Source: Odiellus spinosus (Eukaryota; Arthropoda; Arachnida; Opiliones; Phalangiidae). From it: a stretch of 64,000 nucleotides of DNA. A model generated the notes under the pieces. The model saw only the letters and a program-made list of their open reading frames with translations, ran no database searches and had not been told where the DNA came from. Position numbers and translations under genes: made by a program. The first letter of the stretch is position 1; the number at the start of each line of letters is the position of its first letter. The DNA lies in NCBI GenBank assembly GCA_963920705.1, contig OY987227.1, positions 186,001-250,000 of the forward strand, written 5' to 3'. Below are positions 1-11,697 of the stretch, in pieces.

Positions 1-553
1 GCAAAATGCGGTGGTCGAGGGAAAATCCCCATTGGCTAAGGGCGAATCATCACCAAGAAAACTGGAGGATAAACGTTTGGTGTGGATTGTTAGGTGATCG
101 GGTAATTGGACCTGTTTTTCTCGAAGAACATCTAAACGGAGATCGTTACGTTGATCTCTTAAACACCGTAGTGTCCGATGCCCTAGACGATCTTCCCTTA
201 GCAGAACGAAGACGAGTCTGGTACCAGCACGATGGTGCACCACCGCATTTTGCACGTGTTTCTCGGGATTGGCTAGACGCGGAATTCGGTCCCCAATGGA
301 TAGGTCGTGGTGGTCCAGTCGCTTGGCCACCTCGTTCGCCAGATTTAACGCCGGTGGATTTTTCTTTTGGGGGTATGTACAAAGCCTTGTGTACGCCACT
401 GAGCCACCAACACTTGATAGCCTTCGAGACCGAATTCAGCAAGCGGCTGCTCTCGTTTCTCCCGAAATGTTAACTCGCGAAAGAGAAAACTGGCAATTCC
501 GTTGTCGGCAATGTGTCAATGTCGACGGAAGACATTTTGAACATTTAATGTAA
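1..553 (+). pseudogene. Mariner/Tc1-type (DD41D) transposase, 3' part, frameshifted
   Basis: C-terminal half of a cut-and-paste transposase of the IS630-Tc1-mariner superfamily; the 5' part with the first catalytic aspartate lies before the window. Visible landmarks are NVWCGL, the second catalytic aspartate in QHDGAPPHF and the third acidic residue in SPDLTPVDF. I count 41 residues between these two aspartates, which fits the DD41D group rather than DD34D mariner or DD34E Tc1. The frame is lost at about position 360, in a T/G-rich run just after the third aspartate. The last 60 residues continue in another frame (WGYVQSLVYATEPPTLDSL) and end at a TAA at 551-553. The break may be a real indel or a homopolymer error. 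Confidence 0.8.
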
Positions 554-850
554 TGCTTTGTTATTAAATTTGAAGAGTTTAATGTTTAAATTTGGAAATG
601 TTTGATGAAGTTGGGCTATTTGGTTTCCGCAAGTGACATCTTTTCTTTCCTAATTAAATTAAATCCGTCATTGATTTCACTTATGCATTTAATTTCTCTA
701 CATTAAAACTGAAACCTTTGATTATTAAGTGGAACTGAAGTGAACTGATCCCAATAGCGCCTGTAAATCCCTTAACATTTCACTGGATAACAACAATGCG
801 TAAGGGGAAGTATCTCGACTGGACGCCGGCGAAGGTTTCCAACCTGTATA
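554..850. other. Non-coding stretch after the transposase
   Basis: AT-rich sequence without a credible ORF. It probably includes the 3' end of the mariner-type element, but I could not place a terminal inverted repeat because the other end is outside the window. Confidence 0.4.
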
Positions 851-1120
851 GGGTTTTTGAGTTGGTTTAGGACCCTTATACGCCCTTTTTAATAGTACAG
901 CCAAAGGCAGGGGCTTTTAGGGTTTTTTAGGTATAGGACCCTCTTACGCCATTTTTAATAGTACAGTTAAAGGCAGGGGTTATTATATAGGGTTTTTGAA
1001 TAGGTTTAGGACCCTTATACGCCCTTTTAATAGTACAGCCAAAGGCAGGGGTTTTTATTTAGGGTTTTTTTAGGCATAGGAACCTCTTACGCCATTTTTC
1101 CTAGTACACCCAAAAGCAGG
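851..1120. repeat. Short tandem repeat, about 70-bp unit, four copies in an A-B-A-B pattern
   Basis: Four imperfect copies of a unit containing GGGTTTTT, then a core like GGACCCTTATACGCC, then AATAGTACAGCCAAAGGCAG. The GACCC core recurs at about 871, 938, 1010 and 1080 (spacing about 67-72 bp). Copies 1 and 3 share the 'cccttatacgccc' form; copies 2 and 4 share 'cctcttacgccat', so the higher-order unit is a dimer of about 140 bp. Confidence 0.75.
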
Positions 1121-1490
1121 GAATTCATAGAAGAGGTAGGATAGGTTTCATAATATTTTAACATCTTTCACACTAATTCCATTAATTAGCTTAATTTAAC
1201 TTAATTTTTTAATTATATAATATTTTTTTTCTTCGACATTCATGGTTTATAGGCTTATTTTAAAGAATGAGACATTTTTTTTTAATTTTACAATATTTAA
1301 AACACACATGTCAAATACAGTTCTAAACATTAAGTAATGTATATTAGAGCTCAAATTATTATTAAACACATCTATGGTATTTTATAAATAAGCTTATTTT
1401 AAGAGTTATACACATATACTGTAATTATAGCATTTAAATCAAAAACTTTTAAACAAACTAAATTTTCACACGTAAAAGTCAGAGAAACAT

Positions 1491-3680
1491 TTAATCAATA
1501 TCCATCGCGTTTTCCTTGATCTTGTAATGTCCATGACCCAACGTTGTCACTCCATCCGCTAATATATACCTCTTATCATTAGCAGCCGTCATCCCACACT
1601 TATTCTGCCGGATGGTGTATAAATCATGTTAATAACTCTGAATCTTAACCATTTCTACTCTCTTGACCTCCTTCTTGAAAAGGCAGCTATGATAGGTTTC
1701 GTGGTTAAAAATGTGTTTTACCACACTTTTACTAAACCCTTTTGCTCGCTTCGTATCCCTACCATTCAATTTGAATGAATACAGTTTTGGTCTTGGGCCA
1801 CGAGTTCGGAAATAGGTTCACCTAAAGCCTCGTCCTTCATCTTTCCAAGTTTCTTCTTATTAGACTCACTATAGAGGAAATGAGTCTCGGGCATATCGGA
1901 AGTGTCAAAGAGATTTGGATGAAGTTGCATATCTTTGTAAACATCACTCGTCTCAATTCGATAGGTTAAAGAGTCAGTGTCCGTCAGCAATAGAGTAGCT
2001 TTATCGCCATATTGCCGTGTGTATTAGTTCCACGTTTGATCGGCTTCTCAAATTTTCCATAGTCTTGCCGAAGACACTATTATTCATGAGCTTGAAAAAC
2101 GACTTTTTAAACTCATTTGTCACCAATCTCCTCTGCTCGGTATTGAAGTCAATGTATGACTTCATCCATGGAGATTGTTCAAACTCAATCACTGTATGGA
2201 TTTTGGTAAGACGCATCCCTAACGCTACGTAGAGCTGGAGGTTGCGGTAATGTATCACGTAACCTGATTTGTCATTTAAATTGGGTAATAGCTTTTTGAT
2301 GTTGGGACTATGTTTTAAACCTAATGTTTTCAACAATTCTGTAGAGTACGGTGAAAGCATATCTTCAGTGATACTAACATTTTCAGGTGCCAACGGATAG
2401 TCACTATGACTGTCGTGTAAAGAGGGTGGATATTCTAGATCTACCTTTAACATATAGCCCTTAGTAGAATGAGAATCAACCTTTAAAAAATCAATGCGAC
2501 TAATCTCCTCATCATTTCGCCATCGGAAATTACCAGTGGGCATGGGTTGGGACATTGCCCAGCCGTAGAGATTATTGGCATCAAGATACATTATGTAAGT
2601 TGTAGGCTCTGCTGAGTTATAACCCTCTAAATATGGGTTATTAGCCTTGGCAAAACGATGAGATATCATCGAAATACCCCCACGAATCCCTTCCTAACAT
2701 AGCAAATGCATATCGATATCGGTTAAAAGCTCTAGTTCAACTTCTGACTTTTTAAGACAAGCCTGCCAAGCGAGACCGGGAGGTGTTAAAAAATGGCCGC
2801 CAGGATCTAATCCATAATGCTTTCTACAAACATCTCTAAAATTTTGAAACACATCAGCTAATAATAAAACGTCCGTTTTATTGTACAGATCCTGATACTC
2901 CCCGAGATTCTTAATTTCAAAACTGTTCCAGATGGATTGGGCAAAATCATAATCTTCTTGAGGGAGAGATTCACGAGTCAAACTATTATAAACGGCTTCT
3001 ATAGGTGGTAAAGAAGATACTGGAAATCTATCCTCACAATCTATATAATCATAAGGGAATACCCCCTTCCTAGTCAAAAGAGAGATTTTATCCTGGGGAA
3101 CACAGGAGGATAGAATCTTGAAGTTTTGTAAACCTGCGTTCGATAAATTTGTTACAAGGCTGACTAAGGAACTAGGCATAAACTGAAAAGAATCAATGAA
3201 TTTATACCCGCCTATTGTGAATGATACGTACTTTTCAGCATTATTAGCGATACAAAACAACTTCCTGTCTTTATACTTCCCAACGCTAGACATCAAAATA
3301 TGGCTATCATAATTTCTTAAATTATGGAATACAACGGGGATGGTTTTAGAAGCTTTGAAGTTTAAATTACAAACATTACAGGCAGGTCCTCGATTTCTAC
3401 CGGTCATATGATCATGATCCCTAACCCTATCTATCAGAGGCTTATTACATATGTGACATGTAGTTGCGTGTTTAAAACTCTCCTCCTCCCGTTTAGACAT
3501 AATCATTGGCTTATTCACCCAAACTTTACCTAACATCTCAGTTTTGCGATTGAGATTTTTTACACCATCACGGTGGCTAATGTAATTAAAATAAATCATT
3601 AAAATGAGTTTTTTACAACTAACTTCCTTCTTTGCTGACAATTCATCCGCTTGAGAAAAAAAAAAAAAAAAAAAAAACAT
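1491..3680 (-). pseudogene. Protein-primed DNA polymerase B (Polinton/Maverick or adintovirus type), decayed
   Basis: Remains of a family B, protein-primed DNA polymerase, the replication enzyme of self-synthesising Polintons. Read on the minus strand it holds a zinc-binding insert (CHICNKPL, then VRDHDHMTGRNRGPACNVCN), the exonuclease/palm region with FHNLRNYDSH, motif A (YLDANNLYGWAMSQPMP), motif B (KLMNNSVFGKTMEN), motif C (LTDTDSLTY) and the conserved C-terminus ending near HGHYKIKEN, with a stop at 1491-1493. The N-terminal exonuclease motifs are missing. The gene is split into at least four frames (breaks near 2,690, 2,000 and 1,770, and a stop near 1,630). A run of 19 or more A's lies at 3,657-3,677 at its 5' end. 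No capsid or integrase genes surround it, so it is an isolated fragment. It belongs to a different lineage from the PolB piece at 52.1-52.6 kb, as the C-termini differ. Confidence 0.85.
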
Positions 3681-5285
3681 AAATAAGGAAGATACAGTTT
3701 TGAGTAACTGCTGACTAAAAAGGGGCTAGATATGGTTCGTTTTTATTGGGTAGCTGGTTTCTATACGTTGCAATGCGTATGCCAAATCTTTTATACTCGT
3801 AAAAAATACGAATCCGAGAAACTTTTACTCTCTGCGATTCTGACAATTCTTTCGCTATAAATTTTAGCATCGTTCTTATTCGATTCCACTTTAAAAATAA
3901 TAAACATGCCCATTAAATGAGAGTATAGATATATTGCATGAAGATTCTGGTTTTAAAATAATTTTTACCAAATATACAGCCCTGGTGTTTAAACTTCTGA
4001 GGTGCTGATGTTTTTTCTTAGTACATTGCCCCATAATGCCGCATAAACCAAAATAATGATACGTGGCTGAGACAAAATTTTTTACAGAAAAAAGAGTTCC
4101 GGAACAATTTAACAATATTCCATCCAAAATTATATATTACAGATTGTAAATTTGACTGCAATAAAACTGTAGGCGGACGCACAAAGGCAAATTTTCGCGC
4201 GTTTAAAGCACAGAAGTACAATTAGCGTACGAGCAGAAATGTATCTGTGTGCAATTGCCTTTAAGCCCCTTCGCGAGAATTTTAAATACTATTATATATA
4301 TATAAGGGTAGTCAAAAATTACTATTTTCAAATCAGCACGGAAAGCGGACTCTCCCATAATAAAATATATATATATTTATATTAATGTGCTCCTGGCTCG
4401 ATCTGCGCATGCGCACAGGCGACATTTTGGCAGACATTTTTACATATTTTGAGCTAAGTTCATAAACGCAAAAAATAATTGCGTCAGACGCCAAAAAAAG
4501 GGTAAAAACAAAGGCAGCGCGCGTTTCGCAAATTAAACAAACATTAATGAAGAATTTACTGCAAATCCAGCGTTTCTCGTGAATTATACCCTAGTGTACA
4601 CGCGACACACATTCGCAAAGCTCGCAAATGCGCGAGAAATCGAACTCATTTGAGAAATTTAAGTGCATCCAGCTTTTGGGAGTCTCGCAAACACGCGAGA
4701 AATCGAAAAAAGAAATTGAAAGCGCGTGCTAGAAACTTGATTGAAAGCGCGTGCTAGAAACTTGATTTAAAACCAAGTCCCAATACACTGTTTTCAACTT
4801 CGCTACAAGGTAACAGTTCATCCCGTTACATAAAGCTGATTCTCTGAATATTCAGCCAAAAGGAAAAAAAAATTATTTTCAATGTCCATGTGTACGCGTC
4901 ATATAATCATCTCTATATCCCTGGGAACGCTCCTCGATCTCTTGTCTAAATTATGGCGTTTCTATCTTGGATACCCGTGTAAACGCACCTTTATTTAGAC
5001 TCTTCAATTCACCCCAAGTTTGCAGCAAGTCTAAGCCTATACTGTCCGTTACACCTTTACTTTTTGGACTAATTGATACATATAGAAATAGCTTAGCGCG
5101 TTCTGCCATTTCAAATTGGAATTAAACGGTCATATTTCTTTAAATTTTTGAACAATTTCTAAAATATCTTCTAAACTATCTCGAAGGCCACTAACGGCCT
5201 TGACATAATATTTTGGGTAATAAAAATAGAGCCGACCGAAAAAAGATCTAAGCGTACAAATGTTGCGAAAAATGCAGACGACCTT
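3681..5285. other. AT-rich intergenic stretch
   Basis: No convincing gene. ORFs at 3,891-4,221 overlap each other and look like chance. TA-dinucleotide runs occur near 4,300 and 4,367. At 4,620-4,700 a CGCGAGAAATCGA motif appears twice (after 'caaatg' and 'caaaca'). Confidence 0.4.
4715..4764. repeat. Perfect 25-bp tandem duplication
   Basis: The 25-bp unit starting attgaaagcgcgtgctagaa is present twice in direct succession without a mismatch, which marks a recent local slippage or duplication event. Confidence 0.85.
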
Positions 5286-7598
5286 TTGTTACAAAGTTTG
5301 GGAGGATGGTACCAGAGGCTAAAGCTATGCTCCCATATTCTTATGGAACCTGAATGGATTCTTGCTAATATTAATACTACTTATGCAACAATTTGCTCAG
5401 AACATTTCAAAGACGAAGATTTTGTAAGTGATTTTAAAGCTGAACTGATGGGAATGAAGCCTAAAAAACGGTTAAATTACCATATTAGCAGTCTGCGTGT
5501 GTTAAAAGCTCAGAAGAAAGAGTCTAGAGCTAGATGTAGAGAAAGAAGAAAACTAATTGATGAGTAAGTAAATTCAGAACCGTTAGAATCTACCAAAATA
5601 TCTTCCAAATCTAATAAAACTACCAACTTTGTTATTCCCACCGAATCAAGCGTAAATGTTATTATTTCCTCTGATTCAAGCGTTTCATCTAACGACATTA
5701 TCAATGTTAGTATTTCTACCGAATCAAGTACATTATCTGACCATACTACCAACATTACGATTTCCACTGAATCAAGTGTATAATCTAACAACACTACCCC
5801 TAGTGTATTATCCGATGATAACAAAGGCTGTGATAATTTACACGACTCTAGCCTTCAAAATAATCCAACTGAGAAAGAATTTAAGCTTTACAATGAAGAT
5901 ACGAATGTTTCCAAAGAAAAATCAAGTTGCTTGAAAATGGTTCCTACTAAAGAAGGTTAGTGTTTTAAGTGTTCCCAGAGTTACTGCAATTGTGATGCCA
6001 TAGATGAATTAAGAAAAAGTAACATTTTCTGGAACATTCAGAAAAAAAGAAAAAAACCTTAGCCAAGCACTTAAGCAATGCAAACATAGGCTTCTGAAAA
6101 AAGAGCGGCAGAATAAGCTTCAGTTCTATGAAATTGTTAGTCAAAAAGCTACTATTCACAAGTTGAATAAAGAAGTAAAGCGTTTAAAGAAAAAAGTTAA
6201 AGACAGTGAGAAGTATCACGGAAAATACATGAGATGTTTAGAGAAAATATTTACACCAAGTCAAATAAAAAAACTGTTGGGGAAGAAGAAAGTCAACTGG
6301 GACCGTGAAGACATCGCGAACGCTTTCACACTCCGTTATCTAAGTAAATGAGTGGATGTCTATTTGAGAGACCAAAAAAATATTCCGTTACGTGGTATAT
6401 CAACTCTACAACGCTACGCTTCCCAAATAGATCTGAGAAAAGGTTTGATTGCTGATGTTATGTCATTGATGAAGTCAATAGGTCAAACTCTCTCCAATAC
6501 AGAGAAACTTACTGTACTATCATTTGACGAAGTTAACGTAAAATCGTTTTACGAGTATGACGTGAAATATGACCAGATAGTTGGCAAACACAAATATCTG
6601 CAAGTGATTATGGCTAGGGGTTTATTTGGAAAGTGGAAAAAACCCATATATTTAGAGTTTTATCAGAAAATGACAAAGTATATTTTATCAAGTGCCATTA
6701 TGGAGATGCACAAAGCTGGATTTACTGTTGTGGCTTGCGTCAACGATATGGGAGGAGGCAATATGAGACTTTGGCGTGAATAAGGTATAAATATAAATAG
6801 AACCTGGTTTAACAACCCAGCTCTTCCGAACGAGAAAAATATACTGTTTCGCTGATGCACCGCCTCACGGGATTTGAATTAGATGAACAACCAAAAAGAT
6901 TTGTATTTAAGCAGGACAGAGCTGAATTGAAGATTTGCCTCAAGCTTACCAAACTTAACCTTGAGTGTCTCAAAACACAGCGGCAAAATGTTCGCCTAGC
7001 TACGGCTGTCAAGAGACTGCCTTCATTACCAGATAAAGGTGAAGAAAAATCGCGAACAAAAACAGTTGAGTTCCTTGAAACCGTCAACAGTTGGTTTGAT
7101 GTCATGAATAGCTACAGCCAAAATAATGGTACCAAAAGTGGGTATTGTGTGAATTTGAAAGAGCAGGCAACAGCTTTAGAAAATATGAATCACCTCATGC
7201 AAGCGATAAGGTGCTTCAACAAAAAAGGTGTGCCGTTAAACAGCTTGCAGCTTTTTCAAAAAGGAATTATTATATCCAATAAATCACTTCAATCTCTCTG
7301 GTACGATCTGAAGTATAAGTATGGTGTAAATCAGGACTGTTTGGAAAATTTATTTTCCGAACTGCGAACGCGTGGTGGGTTTGATGATCACCCAACACCA
7401 TTAAACGCTCTAGCCCGAATTAAAATGATTATTCTGTGTAAAAACCCCGGAATCCTACACAGAAATTCAAACACGCAATCACGGTCTAATGATGAGCACT
7501 TGGTTACAAAAGTTTTTGAAGAAACAGATGTCGAAGAAATTGACTTTCTTTCCAATGCTGACTTAGATTCAAGTGCAACTGTGTTAGCACAATCCTAA
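5286..7598 (+). pseudogene. P-element transposase (THAP domain type), decayed
   Basis: Remains of a P-element/THAP9-like transposase, a GTP-dependent RNase H-fold enzyme. In order: part of an N-terminal THAP zinc-finger domain (ICSEHFKDEDF at about 5,390-5,430); a Ser/Thr-rich linker with degenerate repeats of a TESSV-type unit (5,600-5,800); a coiled coil rich in Lys/Leu (about 6,060-6,250); the catalytic-domain signature LSFDEVNVKSFYEYD (about 6,525) and HKYLQVIMARGLFGKWKKP; the FADAP motif carrying a catalytic aspartate at 6,848-6,862; and the C-terminal signature LFSELRTRGGFDDHPTPLNA (about 7,345). It is dead: in-frame TGA at 6,349 and TAA at 6,781, and several frameshifts (near 5,570-5,780 and 6,870). 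I did not identify terminal inverted repeats. Confidence 0.88.
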
Positions 7599-8470
7599 CG
7601 ACATTCAATTCAACACCAATGATTCGACCTAGACTCAATATTATTACCAATTGCCTTCAGATTATAGCGCTTTCTCCATCCAAAACAAGTACCTTTCAGC
7701 CTTCACTACTAACAATGTTCACCAAGAAGAAATAAAGAAAATCAGAATTTGGAAACAAATAAGCCCCTTACGACGGACATTCGCACATAAACATAATTCA
7801 AACCTATCTAGAAGATAAATTCATATCCCAAAATTTCCCTATACTCATAATCCACGAAAAAGAATCTCAACAATAACCCCTTTTATAAATTCTTACGTCT
7901 AGCTCCCCATCCCCACGTTACCCTATAAAAAAGAACCCAGGCTAGAAAAACTACCTTCACCTAGCGCTGTCCGTCACTTCGCCCCCCCGAAAAGTTGAAG
8001 ATCAGATGATCTTAAATCCTGGACGAGGGAACATGCTTTGAGTTAAGCTAGAAATTTTTTGATTAAAATCTTTTTGCTGGTATTTAAGAAAAATACTCCC
8101 TGTATTTTGATAAAAAAAAGGAAATAAATCCCTCTGAGCATAGTACTTTGAATCGTTTAATCGGGAACATGTCGCGGGAGAACAGGTGGTCAGGCAAAGA
8201 ATCCTCGGTAGGATTGCACTTTATCTAACCCAACAAACACTTTTTTCCGAATCATTAGACCATGGGGAGTTCAAAAAAAAATAGTTAAAAAAATATTGGC
8301 CCGCCGCAAATATTTTTAATTTTTTTTTTGAAAATTTCAAAATTGCATGTTCTTTCCCATAAATTCCACATACTGTCTTACGCACTAGAGTGGGGTGGGG
8401 AGGTACCTTCATAATGGACTCGCGACGGAGATATACTTAGGTAAGTTCAAACATCTACAAAAGAGCTAAT
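7599..8470. other. Non-coding stretch between P element and minisatellite
   Basis: Low-complexity, AT-rich sequence with no gene that I can support. It may include the 3' non-coding end of the P element. Confidence 0.4.
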
Positions 8471-8473
8471 TAT

Positions 8474-8537
8474 GGAAAAGGCGCCAATTCAAAAAGCGAT
8501 ATTTTGGAAAAGGCGCCAGTCCAAAAAGCGATATTTT
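8474..8537. repeat. 32-bp tandem duplication at the edge of the minisatellite
   Basis: Two adjacent 32-bp copies beginning ggaaaaggcgcca and ending aaaaagcgatatttt, differing at two positions. The second copy runs straight into the first 14-bp unit (ttttcgaatcaag), so it forms the left edge of the array. Confidence 0.8.
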
Positions 8538-11371
8538 CGAATCAAGTTTTTCGAATCAAATTTTTCGAATCTTGTTTTTCGAATCTTGTTTTTCGAATCT
8601 TGTTTTTCGAATCTTGTTTTTCGAATCTTGTTTTTCGAATCTTGTTTTTCGAATCTTGTTTTTCGAATCTTGTTTTTCGAATCTTGTTTTTCGAATCTTG
8701 TTTTTCGAATCTTGTGTTTCGAATCTTGTTTTCAAATCAAGTTTTTCGAATCTTGTTTTTCGAATCTTGTTTTTCGAATCAAGTTTTTCGAATCTTGTTT
8801 TTCGAATCTTGTTTTTCGAATCTTGTTTTTCGAATCTTGTTTTTCGAATCATGTTTTTCGAATCAAGTTTTTCGAATCTTGTTTTTCGAATCTTGTTTTT
8901 CGAATCTTGTGTTTCGAATCTTGTTTTTCGAATCTTGTTTTCAAATCAAGTTTTTCGAATCTTGTTTTCAAATCAAGTTTTTCAAATCTTGTTTTTCAAA
9001 TCTTGTTTTTCAAATCTTGTTTTTCAAATCTTGTTTTTCAAATCTTTTTTTTCGAATCTTGTTTTTCGAATCTTATTTTTCAAATCAAGTTTTTCGAATC
9101 TTGTTTTTCGAATCTTGTTTTTCGAATCTTGTTTTTCGAATCTTGTTTTTCGAATCAAGTTTTTCGAATCAAGTTTTTCGAATCATGTTTTTCGAATCTT
9201 GTTTTTCGAATCTTGTTTTTCGAATCTTGTTTTTCGAATCATGTTTTTCGAATCAAGTTTTTCGAATCTGGTTTTTCGAATCTTGTTTTTCGAATCTGGT
9301 TTTTCGAATCTGGTTTTTCGAATCATGTTTTTCGAATCTTGTTTTTCGAATCTTGTTTTTCGAATCTTGTTTTTCGAATCTTGTTTTTCGAATCTTGTTT
9401 TTCGAATCTTGTTTTTCGAATCTTGTGTTTCGAATCTTGTTTTTCGAATCTTGTTTTCAAATCTTGTTTTTCGAATCAAGTTTTTCAAATCTTGTTTTTC
9501 AAATCTTGTTTTTCGAATCTTGTTTTTCGAATCTTGTTTTTCGAATCTTATTTTTCAAATCAAGTTTTTCGAATCTTGTTTTTCGAATCTTGTTTTCAAA
9601 TCAAGTTTTTCGAATCAAGTTTTTCGAATCTTGTTTTTCAAATCTTTTTTCGAATCTTGTTTTTCAAATCAAGTTTTTCGAATCAAGTTTTTCGAATCAA
9701 GTTTTTCGAATCAAGTTTTTCGAATCATGTTTTTCGAATCAAGTTTTTCGAATCAAGTTTTTCGAATCTTGTTTTTCGAATCATGTTTTTCGAATCAAGT
9801 TTTTCGAATCTTGTTTTTCGAATCTTGTTTTTCGAATCAAGTTTTACGAATCTGGTTTTTCGAATCTTGTTTTTCGAATCTGGTTTTTCGAATCTTGTTT
9901 TTCGAATCTTGTTTTTCGAATCTTGTTTTTCGAATCTTGTTTTTCGAATCTTGTTTTTCGAATCTTGTGTTTCGAATCTTGTTTTTCGAATCTTGTTTTC
10001 AAATCTTGTTTTTCGAATCAAGTTTTTCAAATCTTGTTTTTCAAATCTTGTTTTTCAAATCTTGTTTTTCAAATCTTGTTTTTCGAATCTTGTTTTTCGA
10101 ATCTTGTTTTTCGAATCTTATTTTTCAAATCAAGTTTTTCGAATCTTGTTTTTCGAATCTTGTTTTCAAATCAAGTTTTTCGAATCAAGTTTTTCAAATC
10201 TTGTTTTTCAAATCTTTTTTTTCGAATCTTGTTTTTCGAATCTTATTTTTCAAATCAAGTTTTTCGAATCATGTTTTTCGAATCTTGTTTTTCGAATCAA
10301 GTTTTTCGAATCATGTTTTTCGAATCAAGTTTTTCGAATCTTGTTTTTCGAATCAAGTTTTTCGAATCTTGTTTTTCGAATCATGTTTTTCGAATCAAGT
10401 TTTTCGAATCTGGTTTTTCGAATCTGGTTTTTCGAATCTTGTTTTTCGAATCTTGTTTTTCGAATCAAGTTTTTCGAATCATGTTTTTCGAATCTTGTTT
10501 TTCGAATCAAGTTTTTTGAATCTTGTTTTTCGAATCAAGTTTTTCGAATCTTGTTTTTCGAATCTTGTTTTTCGAATCTTGTTTTTCGAATCTTGTTTTT
10601 CGAATCTTGTGTTTCGAATCTTGTTTTTCGAATCAAGTTTTTCAAATCTTGTTTTTCAAATCTTGTTTTTCGAATCTTATTTTTCGAATCAAGTTTTTCG
10701 AATCTTGTTTTTCGAATCTTGTTTTTCGAATCTTGTTTTTCGAATCTTGTTTTTCGAATCAAGTTTTTCGAATCAAGTTTTCCGAATCAAGTTTTTCGAA
10801 TCTTATTTTTCAAATCAAGTTTTTCGAATCATGTTTTTCGAATCATGTTTTTCGAATCTTGTTTTTCGAATCTTGTTTTTCGAATCTTGTTTTTCGAATC
10901 ATGTTTTTCGAATCAAGTTTTTCGAATCAAGTTTTTCGAATCATGTTTTTCGAATCATGTTTTTCGAATCATGTTTTTCGAATCTTGTTTTTCGAATCAA
11001 GTTTTTCAAATCTTGTTTTTCAAATCTTGTTTTTCGAATCATGTTTTTCAAATCAAGTTTTTCGAATCTTGTTTTTCGAATGATGTTTTTCGAATCATGT
11101 TTTTCGAATCAAGTTTTTCGAATCATGTTTTTCGAATCATGTTTTTCGAATCTTGTTTTTCGAATCTTGTTTTTCGAATCGAATCTTGTTTTTCGAATCA
11201 AGTTTTTTGAATCTTGTTTTTCGAATCTGGTTTTTCGAATCTTGTTTTTCGAATCTTGTTTTTCGAATCAAGTTTTTCAAATCTTGTTTTTCAAATCTTG
11301 TTTTTCAAATCTTGTTTTTCAAATCAAGTTTTTCAAATCAAGTTTTTCAAATCAAGTTTTTCAAATCTTGT
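8534..11371. repeat. 14-bp minisatellite array 1 (about 200 copies)
   Basis: Head-to-tail units of TTTTTCGAATCTTG with a few recurrent variants. The last three bases are TTG, AAG, ATG or TGG, and the core is either CGAATC (containing the palindrome TTCGAA) or CAAATC. Because 14 is not a multiple of three and the plus-strand unit has no stop in any phase, all three plus frames stay open for up to 940 codons and read as FFESCFSNLVFRIL repeats; these are artefacts, not genes. Rare 13-bp units (CTTGTTTTCAAATC) and a GTGTTTCG variant recur at about 8,711, 8,907, 9,424, 9,966 and 10,610, showing larger duplications inside the array. The right edge runs into satellite sequence (CGGCAAGGCGGGC). Confidence 0.97.
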
Positions 11372-11697
11372 TTTTTTTCGGCAAGGCGGGCTAGGCTCTT
11401 TAAATCAATTTTTTTGGGTCTTTTTATGGTGCTTTGAACTAGCACAAGGCTGATTTTGTAGCTTAGCCACGATTATATCCTAGCCTTTAACGATAAGTCG
11501 ACAGCTCACATTTAGTTCCAAATGAATAAATTCATTTTTTGGCGAGGCGCGCTAGGCTCTTTAGTCACCCTTTAAATCAATTTTTTCGCTCTTTTTGATC
11601 GTGCTTGGAATTTGAACCAGGCTGATTTTGTAGCTTAGACGTTTCTCTCTAAGAATTCATAAACCATTATTTCCTAACCTTTAACGATAAGTCGCCA
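11372..11697 (+). repeat. Satellite monomers flanking array 1
   Basis: One full and one partial monomer of the 195-bp satellite described at 16,215-41,650, recognisable by GGCAAGGCGGGCTAGGCTC, GGCTGATTTTGTAGCTTAG and CCTTTAACGATAAGTCG. They join array 1 on the left and the inverted-repeat element on the right. Confidence 0.9.

Noticed and set aside
3891..4221. Two overlapping minus ORFs of 67-78 codons
   Set aside because: No domain, atypical composition, overlapping each other; consistent with chance.
8472..11453. ORFs of up to 940 codons across the minisatellite
   Set aside because: They exist in all three plus frames because the 14-bp unit has no stop; the proteins are the same 14-residue repeat with no start context or conserved domain.
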